A stretch of 64,000 bases of DNA from Chrysemys picta bellii (lineage: Eukaryota; Chordata; Testudines; Emydidae): contig NC_088797.1 of the NCBI RefSeq assembly GCF_011386835.1, positions 96,544,264 through 96,608,263 of the forward strand, written 5' to 3'. Both the position numbers and the translations under genes were made by a program. Shown piece after piece: positions 45,898 through 57,272 of this stretch. Each line of letters begins with the position of its first letter. Position 1 is the first letter of the stretch. The notes beneath the pieces were generated by a model that was not told where the DNA came from, did not search any database, and saw only the letters and a program-made list of their open reading frames with translations.

Positions 45898-46005
45898 TTT
45901 GTCATGGATATTTTTAGTAAAAGTCACGGACAGGTCATGGCTTCCGTTAATTTTTCTTTTTGCCCATGACCTGTCGGTGACTTTTACTAAAAATATCTGT
46001 GACAA
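45898..46005. repeat. Long near-perfect hairpin at the element end
   Basis: Arms of about 43 bases, TTGTCATGGATATTTTTAGT onward against its complement ending ACTAAAAATATCTGTGACAA, flank a loop of about 20 bases. A similar but more decayed hairpin lies at 45175-45275. Confidence 0.85.
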
Positions 46006-46017
46006 AGTATTAGTCTT

Positions 46018-46324
46018 ACTTATAACCCAGTCAGCCTAACTTTGATACACGGAAAGGTACTGGAACAAATTATTAAATAATCAATTTGTAAGCACCTAGA
46101 AGATACTAGGGTTAGACGAAATAGCCAGCATAGATTTGTCAAGAAGAAATCATGCCAAAGCAATGTAATTTCCTTCTTTGACAAGGTTACTGGCCTATTA
46201 GATAGGAAGAAAACAATAGAAATGTTATATCTTGATTTCAGTAAGGTTTTTGGCACAGTCCAACATGATATTCTCAGAAGCAAACTAGGGATATGTGGTC
46301 TAGATGAAATTACCATAAAGTAGG
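46018..46324 (+). mobile_element. Host CR1, segment 3 (RT core)
   Basis: It continues the reverse transcriptase: TTATAACCCAGTCAGCCTAAC, then a block for LDFSKVFGTVQHDIL where FSKAFDTV is normal, ending at GTAGG (46320-46324), the target of the LTR. The catalytic Asp of the first motif is replaced by Gly. Confidence 0.82.
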
Positions 46325-47483
46325 TGTGAGGGGTTCGATCACAGAGACCCCCTTGGGACTGTCACCTGATATGCGGAGACTACCTCTGAGCCCATTTTCC
46401 CTGCCAGCTTGGGACTCCAGAACCCTGTCTTGTTGAGCCAGACACACTAATCTGCTGCAACACAGACCCAGGGTCTGAACCATGTCCCCATAGCTGCAGA
46501 CTTACCTGAAAACGGCTTAGCAAGTGCTCCTGTCTCTAGCACCCAGACACCCAGCTCCCAATGGAATCCAAACCCCAAATAAATTCATTTTACTCTGTAT
46601 AAAGCTTATACAGGGTAAACTCATAAGTTGTCCACCCTCTATAACACTGATAGAGAGAGATGCACAACTGTTTGCTACCCCAGGTATTAATTACTTACTC
46701 TGGGTTAATTACCAAACAAGTGATTTTATTAAGTATAACAAGAAGGATTTAAGTGGTTCCAAATAATAACAGACAGAACAAAGTAAGTTACCAAGCAAAA
46801 TGAAACAAAACATGCAAGTCTAAGCCTAATACATTAAGAAACTGATTATAGATAAAATCTCACCCTCAGAGATGTTCCAATAAGCTTCTTTCACAGACTA
46901 GACTCCTTTCTAGTCTGGGCCCAATCCTTTCCCCTGGTACAGTCCTTGTTCCAGCTCAGGTGATAGATAGGGGATTTCTCATGACTGCAGCACCTTTGTT
47001 CTGTTCCACCCCCTTACATAGCTTTGGGACAAAATGGGAATCTTTTGTCTCTCTGAGTCCCCACCCCTCCTTATAAATGGAAATGCACCAGGTTTAAGAT
47101 GGATTCCAGTACCAGGTGACATGGTTACATGTCCTGGGAGACTCCAAGCCTTCATTCTTCCTGGCCTGACTCACAGGAAGGGTTGCAAGTAATCAGAGCT
47201 ATTTACAACCAATTGTACTAGTTGATGGGAGCCATCAAGATTCCAAACCACCATTAATGGCCCACACTTTGCATAATTACAATAGGACCTCAGAGTTATA
47301 TTTCATATTTCTAGTTTCAGATACAAGAATGATACATTTTTACAAACTGGATGACCACTCAATAGATTATAAGCTTTGTAATGATACCTTACAAGAGATC
47401 TTTTGCATGAAGCATATTCCAGTTACATTATATTCACACTCATTAGCATATTTTCATAAAATCATATGGAGTGCAACGTCACA
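46325..47483. mobile_element. Solo LTR with perfect 5-bp TSD
   Basis: The 1,159-bp element starts TGTGAGGGGTTCGATCACAG and ends GCAACGTCACA, giving TG...CA ends with a TGTGA/TCACA inverted repeat. GTAGG is duplicated exactly at 46320-46324 and 47484-47488. No primer-binding site, polypurine tract or gene follows, so it is a solo LTR left by recombination between the two LTRs of a retroviral or related element. The host CR1 resumes on the other side. Transcriptional orientation is uncertain. Confidence 0.88.
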
Positions 47484-48316
47484 GTAGGTGCAAATTGTTT
47501 GAAAGACCATACTCAAAGAGCAGTTATCAATGGTTCCCTGCCAGATTGGGAGGTTTTATCTAGTGGGGTGCTACAACAGTCAGTCCCAAGTCTTGTACTA
47601 GTCAATATTTTCATTAATGACTTGGACAACTGAATGGAAAGTATATTTAACATTTTTTGGATAACACCAAGTGGGGAGGGGTTGCAAGCACTTTGGAGGA
47701 CAGGATTAAAATTCAAAAAGACCTTGACAAATTAGAAAATTGGTCTGAATTCAGCAAGATGAAATTCAGTAAATACAACAAAAAGTACTTCACTTAGGAA
47801 GGACAAATCAAATGCACAACTACAAAATGGAGAATAACTGGCTAGGCAGTAGTACTGCTGGAAATGATCTGAGGGCTACAGTGGATCAAAAACTGAATAG
47901 GAGTCAACAGTGTAATGCAGCTGCAAAAAAGACTAATATCATTCTGGGGTTTATTAACAGGAGTGTTGTATGTACGCTATCAGAGGTAATTGTCCTGCTC
48001 TACTTGGCACTGGTGAGGTCTCAGCTGGAGTACTAATAATTGATTGCTCTCCATTCCACTGAAGATTGGACACGAAGTAATTGGCTTAAACTGCAGAAAG
48101 AGAGATTTAGGTTACATACTAAGGAAAAACTTTCTAACTGTATGGATAATTAAGTTCTGGACTAGGTTTCCAAGGGAGGCTGTGGAATTTCCATCACTGG
48201 AGGTTTTTAAGAACACACTGGACAAACATCTGTCAGGAACGGTCTACTTGGTCCTGGCTCAGAGCAGCGAGCTGAACTTGATGACTTTTTGAGGTCCCTT
48301 CCAGGCCTACATTTCT
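47484..48316 (+). mobile_element. Host CR1, segment 4 (RT end and 3' UTR)
   Basis: This is the remainder of the reverse transcriptase: AVINGSLPDWEVLSSGV-like text replaces SGVPQGS, and the FADD block is lost. Then comes the C-terminus at 47812-48036 and the CR1 3' end (GAGGTCCCTTCCAGGCCTAC) at 48290. It stops at ATTTCT (48311-48316), where an antisense CR1 is inserted in its tail. Confidence 0.84.
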
Positions 48317-48669
48317 CATAGACTCATAGACTTTAAGGTCAGAAGGGACCAGTATGATCATCTAGTCTGACCTCCCGCATGATGCAGGCCACAAAAGCTG
48401 ACCCACCCCCTTCCCTTGACTCAGCTGTTGAAGTCCCCAAATCCTGTGATTTAAGGACTTCAAGTCGCAGAGAATCCTCCAGCTAGAGACCCCCGCCCCA
48501 TGCTGCGGAGGAAGGCGAAAAACCTCCAGGGCCTCTGCCAATCTACCCTGGAGGAAAATTCCTTCCCGACCCCAAATATGGCGATCAGTAGAACCCTGAG
48601 CATGCAGGCAAGATTCTCCAGCCAGACCCTCTTTGACCATTGATACTATTTACCCGCGATGGCCCACTG

Positions 48670-51640
48670 TTGATTGATTGACTAAAATCACGTTATCCCA
48701 TCAAACCATTCCCTCCATAAATTTATCAAGCTTAATCTTAAAGCCAGAGAGGTCTTTCGCCCCCACTGTTTCCCTCGGAAGGCTGTTCCAAAATTTCACC
48801 CCTCTGATGGTTAGAAACCTTCTTCTAATTTCAAGCCTAAACTTCCCCACCGCCAGTTTATATCCATTCGTTCTTGTGTCCACATTATTACTGAGCTGAA
48901 ATAATTCCTCTCCCTCCCTGGTATTTATCCCTCTGATATATTTAAAGAGAGCAATCATATCCCCCCTCAGCCTTCTTTTGGTTAGGATAAACAAACCGAG
49001 CTTCTCAAGTCTCCTTTCATACGACAGGTTTTCCAGTCCTCTGATCATCCTAGTGGCCCTTCTCTGTACCCGTTCCAGTTTGAGTTCATCCCTTTTAAAC
49101 ATTGGAGACCAGAACTGCACACAGTACTCCAAATGAGGTCTCACCAGTGCCTTGTATAACGGAAGCAGCACCTCCTTATCCCTACTAGATATACCTCGCC
49201 TAATGAATCCCAAGACCGCATTAGCTTTTTTCACGGCCACGTCACATTGCCAACTCATAGTCATCCTGCGGTCAACCAGGACTCCGAGGTCTTTCTCCTC
49301 CTCCGTTACTTCCAAACGATGCGTCCCCAGCTTATAACTAAAATTCTTGTTAGTCATCCCTAAATGCATCACCTTACACTTTTCACTATTAAATTTCATC
49401 CTATTTCTATTACTCCAATTTACAAGGTCATCCAAGTCTCCCTGCAGAATATCCCAATCCTTCTCCAAATTGGCAATACCTCCCAACTTTGTGTCATCCG
49501 CAAACTTTATCAGCCCACTCCTACATTTGGTTCCGAGGTCAGTGATAAATAGATTAAATAAAATGGGACCCAAAACCCGAACCTTGAGGAACTCCACTGG
49601 TGACCTCCCTCCAACCTGACAGTTCACCTTTCAGTATGACCCGCTGCAGTCTCCCCTTTAACCAGTTCCTTATCCACCTCTGGATTTTCATATCGATCCC
49701 TATCTTTTCCAATTTAACCAATAATTCCTCGTGCAGTACCGTATCAAACGCTTTACTGAAATCAAGGTATATTAGGTCCACCGCATTTCCCTTATCTAAA
49801 AAGTCTGTTACTTTCTCAAAGAAGGAGATCAGGTTGGTTTGGCATGATCTGCCTTTTGTAAAACCATGTTGTAATTTGTCGCAATTGCCATTGACCTCAA
49901 GGTCCTTAATTACTTTCTCCTTCAAAATTTTTTCCAGGACCTTGCATACTACAGATGTTAAACTAACAGGCCTGTAGTTACCCGGGTCACTTTTTTCCCT
50001 TTCTTGAAAATAGGAACCACATTAGCTATTCTCCAGTCCAACGATACCACCCCCGAGTTTATAGATTCATTAAATATTATCGCTAACGGGCTTGCAATTT
50101 CTCGCGCCAGTTCCTTCAATATTCCCGGATGAAGATCATCCGGTCCGCCCGATTTAGTCCCGTTAAGGTGTTCAAGTTTGGCTTCTACCTCGGATACGGT
50201 AATGTCAATCCCCCCTCCTTTATTCCCCTCTGTCACGCTGCCACTATTTCTAAGCCCTTCATTAGCCTCATTAAAGACCGATGCAAAATATTCGTTTAGA
50301 TATTGTGCCATCCCTAGATTATCCTTTATCTCCACTCCATCTACAGTCTTCAGCGGTCCCACTTCTTCTTTCTTTGTTTTCTTCCTGTTTATATGGCTAT
50401 AAAACCTCTTACTATTAGTTTTAATTCCCCTTGCAAGGTCCAACTCTACATGGCTTTTAGCCTTTCTCATTCCATCTCTACATGCTCTGACCTCAATAAG
50501 GTAGGTTTCCTTACTGATCCCTCCCCTCTTCCACTCTTTGTACGCTTTCTGTTTTTTCTTAATCACCTCTTTGAGATGCTCGCTCATCCAGCTCGGTCTA
50601 AATCTCTTTCCTACTAACTGTTTTCCCTTTCTCGGGATACAGGCCTCCGACAGCTCCTGCAACTTCAATTTAAAATAATCCCAGGCGCCATCTGCCTTTA
50701 GATCCATAAATATGTTAGCCCAATCCACTTCCCTTACCAGTCCCCTTAATTTATTAAAATTAGCCTTTTTGAAATTGTAAACCCTAGTCTCTGATTTATT
50801 TCTGCTAATCTTTCCATTTAGTTTAAATCGAATTAGCTCATGATCACTCGAGCCAAGGTTGTCCCCTACAACCATTTCCTCAATGAGGTCCTCACTACTC
50901 ACCAAAACCAAATCTAAAATGGCCTCCCCCCTCGTTGGTTCAGCTACTACTTGATGAAGGAATTCATCAGCTAGCACGTCTAGAAACATCTGAGCCCTAT
51001 TATTGTTACTAGCATTTGTTCCTCAATCTATATCCGGGAAGTTAAAGTCTCCCATGATTACACAGTCCCTAAAAACATTAAATAGTTCTCTGTCCATATC
51101 CTGGGTAGATCCTGGTGGTTATAGCACACCCCAAGCACTATCCCAGGGGAGGCTCTAGTACTTCTTTTACCCAGTGTGAGTATTGCCCAGACAGACTCCG
51201 TCTTATCCATTCCATCAGTTATTATTTCTTTACAGTTTACCTCATTATTGACATACAATGCTACCCCCCCCCACCTTTACCTTTGTTCCTATCTTTCCGA
51301 AACAGCACATACCCTTCCATACCTGTACTCCAGTCATGACTACCGTTCCACCAGGTTTCGGTTATTCCTACGATATCCGGTTTCATTTCTCAGACCAGGA
51401 GCTCCAATTCCTCCATTTTGTTACCTAGGCTTCTCACATTGGTGTATAAACATCTTAATGTATGCCGTTTAGCCTGTCTCCCATTAGTTATGCAATTTGG
51501 TACGGACCCCTTGCTGTTTATCCCCCCTCTCCTTTTTATATCCAATCCCTCCCCCCCGGCTATGTCTGTTCTTATCTCATCTCCCTCCTTTTCAATGTTG
51601 GAATCTGGCGTGGAGATTAACTGGACATCTCCCAACCGTC
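48670..51640 (-). pseudogene. CR1 ORF2, endonuclease plus reverse transcriptase
   Basis: In minus-strand order the motifs are [108 protein letters not shown] (intact first catalytic block), [17 protein letters not shown] (intact FADD) and [18 protein letters not shown]. The frame is broken by a stop after LELLV, a shift at the poly-C run near 51266, and shifts near 51020, 49960 and 49590. All catalytic blocks survive in the DNA, but no continuous product is possible. Confidence 0.9.
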
Positions 51641-51652
51641 TCCCCCAAATTC

Positions 51653-52265
51653 CTAGTTTAAAGCTCTTTTGATGAGATGAGCCAGCCTCCCTCCCAGAAG
51701 TCTATTTCCTTCCCTACTCAGGTGAAGTCCATCCTGTGAGAACAGTTGTCTGTCCCCGAAAGCCTCCCAGTGACCATACATCCCAAAGCCCTCCTTATAG
51801 CACCACTCCCTTAGCCAGCTATTTATCCTCACAATCCTGTCAGCCCTTTGCTGCCCTTCTCTAGGAACAGGCAGAATCCCACTGAAGATGATCTGAGCCT
51901 CGATTTCCTTGAGCATCTTCCCCAGTCTGGCATAATCTCCCTTGATTCTCTCTAACGAGAACCTAGCAGTGTCATTTGTTCCTACGTGAAGGATTATCAA
52001 GGGGTTCTTACCTGCACCTTTTAGGATACTTTTCAGCCGCAGGTCCACATCCCATATCTTAGCACCCGGTAGACAGCACACCCTTCTGTTCTCTGGGTCC
52101 GCCCTGGTCACAGGCCTGTCTAACCTCCTCAGTAAGGAGTCCCCAATCACGTAAACCTGCCTTTGCCTGGTGACAGTGTGATCTACTAATCTATCCTCTG
52201 TTCCCTCTAGTCGTAACCTGTGTCCGTTCCTATTTTCCCTTATACTCCCCCTTGTGCCATCCTGT
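51653..52265 (-). pseudogene. CR1 ORF1, esterase (SGNH hydrolase-like) domain, 5'-truncated
   Basis: The minus frame shows the SGNH-hydrolase blocks of CR1 ORF1 in order: VYVIGDSLLRRL (Ser block), CCLPGAKIWDV, ILHVGTNDTARF (Asn block) and DGLHLSREGNRL (Asp/His block), ending RALN. All four catalytic residues are present, and the frame is open through the whole element part. The open frame runs about 62 codons farther upstream, but that part lies outside the element and is chance, so the true N-terminus is missing. The role of this esterase in CR1 retrotransposition is not settled. Confidence 0.88.
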
Positions 52266-52284
52266 ATTTCTATGATTCTATAAT
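52266..52284 (+). mobile_element. Host CR1, last tail bases
   Basis: ATTTCTATGATTCTATAAT is the end of the plus-strand host CR1 tail after the nested antisense element. The first six bases are the duplicated target. Confidence 0.75.
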
Positions 52285-54668
52285 TCGCTTTGACTTGCAG
52301 AAGTCTCTCTGTTTGGATTCCGGCTCCACAAATGGGCAGGAGATTGCAGAGAACGGCAATAGCCATACTCCGCCAGAAACTCCCCACAAAACTTCTACAG
52401 GGCAACAGCTCGCATGACAAAGCATGTAGTTCAATGCTACTCTTGTGCATTAGTTGTAAAGTTGTAAAATTAAAGTTGTAAAATTAATTACAGACTCTCA
52501 CAAAGCCAAATTCTGTTCCTTTTGAAAAATGACTAGGAGAAAAATTATTTACATGAACAAGTTATCTAAGTTACCTTTGAAACATTTGCCCATATGACAG
52601 CCCTACTTAGGTACCCTCTCAAGTTTCACAAAGAATATTACGTAAAATCCCTGTGTAAAAGACCACTGAATAAGTTTAGACCATGTCTTCCCTAGAAGTA
52701 ATAGTAACACACACATACACACACAAAAGTTCCAAACTTTCCTTGCTTCTATTATTATTATTACATTATTATTATTTCCCCCCACTGCTTAATGACATTT
52801 TGGGAAGGAGGTATGTACAGAAGTCCTGTAACAGGACTGATCATACAAAAGACAGATTTGAACTAAAATAAAGCAATTTTTCACTTCTTTGATTCTTCAC
52901 ATTGAAACTGGAATTTGTGAGCATGCACACAGATTATTCACTGAATTTAATTGAAAATGGCTAGTGCGCAAATGTTTGCAATATCCTCCAGCGTCCTCGC
53001 TCTCAAATATTCTATACAAATTAACAAGTAATTCAATTTTAAAAATTCCTTCTTTTTTCTTGGAGGAATGTGGAAGGTCAGAGAGCAGCTATTTTGCACT
53101 CAGTAGTCCCACAGAAAAAATAAATTAAGAAAGGGGAAAGAGCTACTGTAGTAGCATCAGGTCTAAACCCCTTCCAGAAGCAGATCCACTTCTTAAATTT
53201 GAAAAGAAAGAAAAAGAATCTGTATTAAAATCTTTACATTCCAATTCATATGAAATCAGGTATACAGAAATCCAATAGTTTCAGACTGGAACTGAGCCTT
53301 AAACTGTGCAACCCGCAATATTCTTCTAATTAATTAAAAAAAACCTTCTGAAGCACTTAAAATAATTACAAAAGAACTGAAAATCCATGTTTAGGCTTAG
53401 ATATTTATACAAATAGAACACCACAACATTCACAATTTGGATGTGAGAAAACACATTGATGTCTCATTTATTCTGTAATTATTAAAATTTAGAACGCATT
53501 TTTATACATGCAACTGTTTCCACAGAAAATAGTGTACAAACATTAGAGAATCTGTAGTTAAAGTAATCAAATTATTTTTATTAATAAAAATTTGCATTAA
53601 CAAAAAGTATTCACACCTCCCTTCGTTTTATAAAAAAAGCTGGGATAATGATACCAAATTAGACTATTGAAGTCAATGGAAGATACTTCTACGTATCCGA
53701 GGGCTGAGTTGAGCTTTGTAACTTTAAAATTCTTTTTGTTAACTTAAAGTATTCTTCTCAACTTTTATTTATACTTCTAAAATAACTGAAACTTTCATAT
53801 TGTCAGAGTTAGAGATCTAGAATCAAATTCTGCTGTTTGTATACTGCACAATTTCTGTAATCTAACACAGCTCTGTCGTGTAATTAATGTGAATATTGCT
53901 TTTGTTATTCAAGTAGTGGTATCATGTACTTTATATCTGTGCAATGGAAGATGGGTGCCTCCTGAGTTGTGCAGAAAAAATCAGCTAAAGGGGTGGGCAA
54001 TAAAAGCAACATACTTTCTCTTCTTGAAAGCAAGCAAGCTGAAAAAAAACAATGTGGAATTTAAAATTGAATCATGGCATATTCTCAGAATCCCTTAATC
54101 GCAAGCCCAGGAATACTTTACATTTTTATTAGTAAATCCTATTATGTTGCTATTAATGCAGACATGACTCAAATCAGGGCTTTTATGTTGTACACTGTAA
54201 ATCGTTAAAGTGAAAATGTAGCTACTGATAGCAACTACAATTTTCCTATTGCAATAGCATATCATCTCCTTGAATGGTGCATGTTTGATATATCCTTTAA
54301 CTAACAGTCAATTTTGGGGAGCATAATCATTATCATATAAAATATACCCCTGATTCCTGTTTCAAAGAATCTTATTAAATGTGTTTAAATTACAAAAGTA
54401 CCAGTATTTTCACTTTAAATAATGTAGGAGAAGAGTTACTCTACAGTTATATATGAAATTAGTAACATTATGCACTCAGGTACTTTACATAGGAAAAGGG
54501 AAAATTATTGACAACACTATTGCAGCTACAAAGAACAAATTTGCAGCAAATCATATGTATAATTTCAAAAGATCAAAACCTGGCCACGTATAAGAACCAA
54601 AGCAGAAATTAATTTGCACACTCCAAAAATTTTGCTAAATCATGACATCTTATCTGTATTATTTATGA
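52285..54668. other. Intron sequence with microsatellites, no gene seen
   Basis: AT-rich intron. It contains an AC/AT-type run (52707-52725) and an ATT trinucleotide run (52751-52777). No exon-like frame. Confidence 0.6.
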
Positions 54669-54672
54669 AGTA

Positions 54673-55055
54673 CAGTAGAACATCAGAGCTACCAATACCA
54701 GAGTTACGAACTGCCCAGTCAACCACACGTTTGGAATCAGAAGTACATAATCAGGCAGCACCAGAGACCAAAAAAAAAATATATATATATAATACAGTAC
54801 TGTGCTAAACAAACTACTAGAAAATAAAGAGAAAGTTTTTAACAAAGAATTGACAAGGTAAGGAAACTTTTTCTTTGCTTGTTTCATTTACATTAAGATA
54901 TTTAAAAGCAGTATTTTTCTTCTGCATAGTAAAGTTTCAAAGCTGTATTGAGTCACTGTTCACTTGTAAACTTTTGAAAGAACAACCATAATGTTTTGTT
55001 CAGAGTTACGAACAACTTCCATTCCTAAGGTGTTCATAAGTCTGAGGTTGTACTG
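54673..55055. mobile_element. Tigger/pogo-like MITE
   Basis: Ends CAGTAGAACATCAGAG and CTGAGGTTGTACTG are inverted repeats. Inside each, ACGAACTGC and AGTTACGAAC are secondary inverted blocks. TA precedes the left end (54671-54672) and CA, a likely mutated TA, follows the right end. The 383-bp body has a short A-run and AT microsatellite (54770-54790) and no coding capacity. Confidence 0.75.
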
Positions 55056-55955
55056 CATAAGACACAACCACCTGTTTAGTTTTCTTCAAAAGTTGATTTT
55101 AGCAAATATAAATATTTCAGCTGTTTTATGTAATCTTACCATTATAAAGTAAGAAAATAAAAGCATGTCCCACAAATATATTTCACCATCAACCTAAATT
55201 AGTTGCAATGAGAAGAAAATCAACACAAATTATATCTACAGACCCCAGAAAGATTTCTATTCCTTTTCATTTCAAACATAAATTAAACTACAAAATACAT
55301 ATTTACAAGTCTGAGAGGACTTTGCATTTAACATTGTTTAAATTGTGTCTCTGCTTTATTTTCCACTTAGCAACAGTGTAAGTGTCCTCAAAGCCGTGTT
55401 ATTAAATAGCAGACATTGATGAGTTGACTAGATTAAAAAGCAACTCATTACTTCTATCTCTACAAAACTTGTCTTGCTTTATAAAGACATTAAGTCCTTC
55501 TTTTACAGCCCATAAAAATGTAAATCTTACCAGCTAAAGTATCTTTTATTGAATCTTAGTTTCTTTCTAAAATGCCAGAAGAACAGGTACTTCAATACCA
55601 CAAAAAGATAGCACACAGCACTTGTCCACACTAACTGTCAGGCAGCAGCTGCTCCATTTAAAGCTACAAACTGTGGCAAAATGCATAACTGACATGCTTC
55701 GTGTAAGCCATGAAGAAGACACGCATTTGGCTCGCTTGCTGAAAGGTCAGGTTACCCACCTCCTCAGATAAAAGTTGAAATACTGGGACTCAAATGAGCC
55801 TTTGATTTCGATAACACAATTATAAACAAAATCGGTTTTAATCATGTTAGATTTTTGTATTTATGTGTCTTATATAGGAAATAAGTTTGTTTACCCACAG
55901 CACTGTGCACAAGTGAAATTTATTTTTATCAGTGCTGTTTAAGTAGGCAAAAGGT
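55056..55955. other. Intron sequence, no gene seen
   Basis: No feature recognised. Confidence 0.6.
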
Positions 55956-55958
55956 AAT

Positions 55959-56886
55959 TGTTACAGGGCCCACCCCGGCATAGAGCCCTCAAGCAGCAAA
56001 AAACGGCAATACACGCAAGTCCTGTCTCAGCTACTCCTTCTTCAGTCCCCATAGCTGACTGGAGTTACCCCTTTTTTTTTTTTGCCACATATCAGAGCAG
56101 AAGCCAATTCACCCACCCAGAAAAGAAATAATGTCCCTCTTAGAGTCTCATGTAAACCCTGTTTCTGAACATCACCTGATTAATATAAGTGCATCATTCA
56201 CAGGTCCCTCAAAGTGAAACAGTTCACAAAACCCAAAGTAAAACTAGTTAAAAAGGTGTTCATTAGTTCTGTTGTCCCTATCCCAGGCTCTCCCCGCCTC
56301 CACCTCACCTACCTAACGGGCAACAATCCTTGTTCCATACCACCTGTGCCCCTATTCCAAGGCCTCTATCATGCTGGCCATTCTCCAAGCACCTTACAAG
56401 TCGTCTGCTACACCCCTTCCCTCAAGACTTCTGTGAGGAGGCATCCCACTGTTCCATTCCCCATGCCTCCTTTGCCTGAGTCCTATCCCTCATATTCCTC
56501 CAGAATCACCCTCATGTCTTGGGTTCAGACTGCTCCTGGCTGAGCAAGATCTTCCCCTTTACTCAGAGCCTTCTGCTAGGTACCGGTCCGCAGCTCTGGT
56601 CAGTCTTGTCCCACCAACTCTCTTCTGTTCTTTCTCTGTGCCAGCTCTTCCCCCACCCCCCAGCAGCTCCCAACTTGTACTTTTTGCAGGTGTTTGTGCG
56701 TGAAACTCTCATACAGCTCACTCCAGGGAATTCTCACCAGCTCCCTGCTTCTCTTTCCCACCTCTGCTTCCTATGTGTCTTAACCTGCCTGGGTTTTCAC
56801 ACTTAATGCCTTCTATCAGGCAGCTGATTAGTCACAAGTGGAATTGAACCCATTCTCCCTTAAAAGGGACCAGTCATCCTGTAAAA
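55959..56886. mobile_element. Possible solo LTR or LTR-like repeat
   Basis: The left edge TGTTACAGGG and right edge TCCTGTAA are inverted relative to each other. The interior changes abruptly to C-rich sequence that ends where AT-rich intron resumes. No convincing target duplication was found. It could also be an unrelated GC-balanced repeat. Confidence 0.38.
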
Positions 56887-57264
56887 ATAATAAACGAAAT
56901 TAGTTTTGCTTTAGGAAATTTTATTCTAAGCACTACAAAACCTGTAGGTTAGGGTTTTTTTTTAAATTACAAGACTTCCTGCCTGAAACACCTAGTATGT
57001 ACCCCATCCCAGTTTTACCAATAAAGTGATATGGCATCAACTTAGATATTGGGACAAATAGCTAGAGAGAAAACTAGGATCCAAGGTAGTTATTTGTATA
57101 GCTTGGAAAAGTGTGTGTGGGGGGACCTTTCTGAATCTTTCAGCAAGCCTGATTCACTGTAAAAATAAATAAATAAATACACCCACTAATTGAGGGGCTT
57201 ATAAAGAGATAGCCATCTCTTGGACTGCATCTAAATTAACAAAATTACACATATATCATAACTC
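56887..57264. other. Intron sequence, AAAT microsatellite
   Basis: Intron with an (AAAT)n run at about 57161-57178. Nothing else seen. Confidence 0.6.
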
Positions 57265-57272
57265 TCCATTGG

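Larger units (their letters stand above)
44592..46017. mobile_element. Palindromic two-copy element with 9-bp TSD
   Basis: The direct repeat ACTTATAAC at 44583-44591 and 46018-46026 brackets 1,426 bp, and the host CR1 is continuous once this is removed. Inside are two related halves (about 44592-45285 and 45310-46017), each starting GAGGTTGCGGAAGTCACGG-like and ending in a hairpin whose arms read TTTTTAGTAAAAGTCA. The junction contains ACTGATAAC (45284-45292), one mismatch from the target repeat, so a second copy may have inserted beside the first. GC-rich spacer sequence accounts for the long open frames. The superfamily is not identified; the duplication length of 8-9 bp would allow hAT. 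Confidence 0.75.
48317..52265 (-). mobile_element. Nearly full-length antisense CR1 LINE nested in the host CR1 tail
   Basis: This 3.95-kb element carries, on the minus strand, most of ORF1, all of ORF2 and its own 3' end (CTATGAGTCTATGAG at 48317-48334 in minus orientation). The target repeat ATTTCT lies at 48311-48316 and 52266-52271; beyond it the host tail continues as ATGATTCTATAATTC. It is 5'-truncated inside ORF1. Its 3' end differs from that of the CR1 at 32215, so it belongs to another subfamily. The relatively few disablements suggest it is one of the younger elements here. Confidence 0.9.

Noticed and set aside
45898..46005. Hairpin as a microRNA precursor
   Set aside because: Arms are longer and more perfect than a typical precursor and form the end of a repeated element.
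52266..52450. N-terminal 62 residues of the CR1 ORF1 frame
   Set aside because: They lie outside the nested element, beyond its target duplication, so they are chance extension and not part of ORF1.
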